Under the pieces are notes generated by a model. That model had not been told where the DNA came from. It saw only the letters and a program-made list of their open reading frames with translations, and did no database searches. A DNA stretch of 5,265 bases from assembly GCA_949051815.1 (NCBI GenBank), contig CARQVR010000093.1:1-5265 (forward strand), read 5' to 3'. This document shows positions 5,056 to 5,265 of the stretch, in pieces. The translations under genes and the position numbers were made by a program. This DNA comes from an uncultured Lachnospiraceae bacterium. GTDB lineage: Bacteria; Bacillota; Clostridia; Lachnospirales; Lachnospiraceae. The first letter of the stretch is position 1; each line of letters starts with the position of its first letter.

Positions 5056-5265
5056 ATTTAGTGTATTGTACTCGCAAACTCGCGCTTTCGCGCTCTTTGT
5101 CCGTTTTCAACGGACGTTCGCTCGTTTTCGCCGCCGAAAAGCAAATGCCTGCTTCGCAGTCGCTTGCTTTTCTTGCGCGGCTTCTATATTGTACTCGCAA
5201 ACTCGCGCTCTCGCGCTCTTTGTCCGTTTTCAACGGACGTTCGCTCGTTTTCGCCGCCGAAAAGC
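5054..5265 (-). CDS. Possible C-terminal tail of the gene upstream of coaX (partial)
   Basis: On the minus strand, one frame is open from the window edge to TGA 5054-5056, giving 69 residues with no stop. The tail is made of a 41-residue period: FSAAKTSERPLKTDKERESA continues SLRVQY, followed by a linker (RSRARKASDCEAGIC), and then the FSAAKTS...RVQY block recurs. It is rich in Lys, Arg, Ser and Glu, with no recognisable domain. Two points support real coding: the only base difference between the copies is synonymous here (GAG/GAA), and the stop overlaps the coaX ribosome binding site. Against it, a second frame is also open for 26 codons to TAG 5184-5186, and the DNA looks like a structured repeat that may simply leave frames open. 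In related clostridia birA often precedes coaX, but nothing here identifies it. Confidence 0.35.
   Translation of the reverse strand, partial: FSAAKTSERPLKTDKERESASLRVQYRSRARKASDCEAGICFSAAKTSERPLKTDKERESASLRVQYTK
5064..5265. repeat. Hairpin-rich direct repeat, 79 bases recurring with a 123-base period
   Basis: Bases 5064-5142 recur at 5187-5265 with a single difference (T5087 versus C5210). The second copy is cut by the window edge. Each copy contains three hairpins, in plus-strand order: GCGC-N4-GCGC (5082-5093, 5205-5216), GTCCGTT-TTC-AACGGAC (5099-5115, 5222-5238) and TTTTCG-CCGC-CGAAAA (5125-5140, 5248-5263). The linker adds CTGC-TTC-GCAG (5149-5159) inside a nine-base outer stem (5136-5144 with 5164-5172). 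The period is 41 codons. Whether the linker is also repeated, and how many copies follow, lies outside the window. It is not a CRISPR array: the unit is too long and internally structured. I associate such elements with Lachnospiraceae genomes, from memory only. Confidence 0.9.

Noticed and set aside
5064..5265. CRISPR array
   Set aside because: There are only two 79-base units with internal hairpins and one 44-base linker. Units are too long, and no cas genes are in view.

Overview
The window looks like chromosomal DNA of a spore-forming, moderately GC-rich Clostridia, most likely a Lachnospiraceae-type gut anaerobe. The reasons are a clear Spo0H-type sigma factor, a type III pantothenate kinase next to a fused CoaBC, strong AGGAG/GGAGG ribosome binding sites, and a repeat type I associate with that family (from memory, not searched). 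No species call is possible.

Layout. (1) Bases 1-235 are AT-rich, have no convincing gene, and stop abruptly at the anticodon loop of a tRNA-Thr(GGT). Only the 3' half of this tRNA is present (236-277), followed by its rho-independent terminator (282-311). This is the usual scar of an element integrated into a tRNA gene, so the left edge is probably the end of a genomic island or ICE that continues outside the window. (2) sigH (337-945, +) starts 25 bases after that terminator. (3) Four minus-strand genes face sigH. In transcription order they are coaX (5042-4272), coaBC (4190-3003), a MATE-family transporter (2978-1644) and ispF (1531-983). They lie close together and may form one transcription unit. 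(4) Upstream of coaX, the last ~200 bases hold a 79-base segment that recurs 123 bases away with one mismatch. It is rich in hairpins and runs off the right edge.

Function. CoaX phosphorylates pantothenate, and CoaBC then couples cysteine and decarboxylates to give 4'-phosphopantetheine, so two consecutive CoA-synthesis genes are together. IspF belongs to the MEP isoprenoid pathway. SigH drives the start of sporulation in relatives. The MATE protein is a membrane antiporter of unknown substrate.

The most interesting parts are the two edges. On the left is the split tRNA, with a good outward-facing promoter in the island-side DNA aimed at sigH. On the right is the 123-base-period repeat, whose period is exactly 41 codons, whose single mismatch keeps both a GNRA tetraloop and a glutamate codon, and which may encode the C-terminal tail of the gene before coaX. 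In addition, ispF carries a cysteine-containing C-terminal extension built from palindromic DNA.
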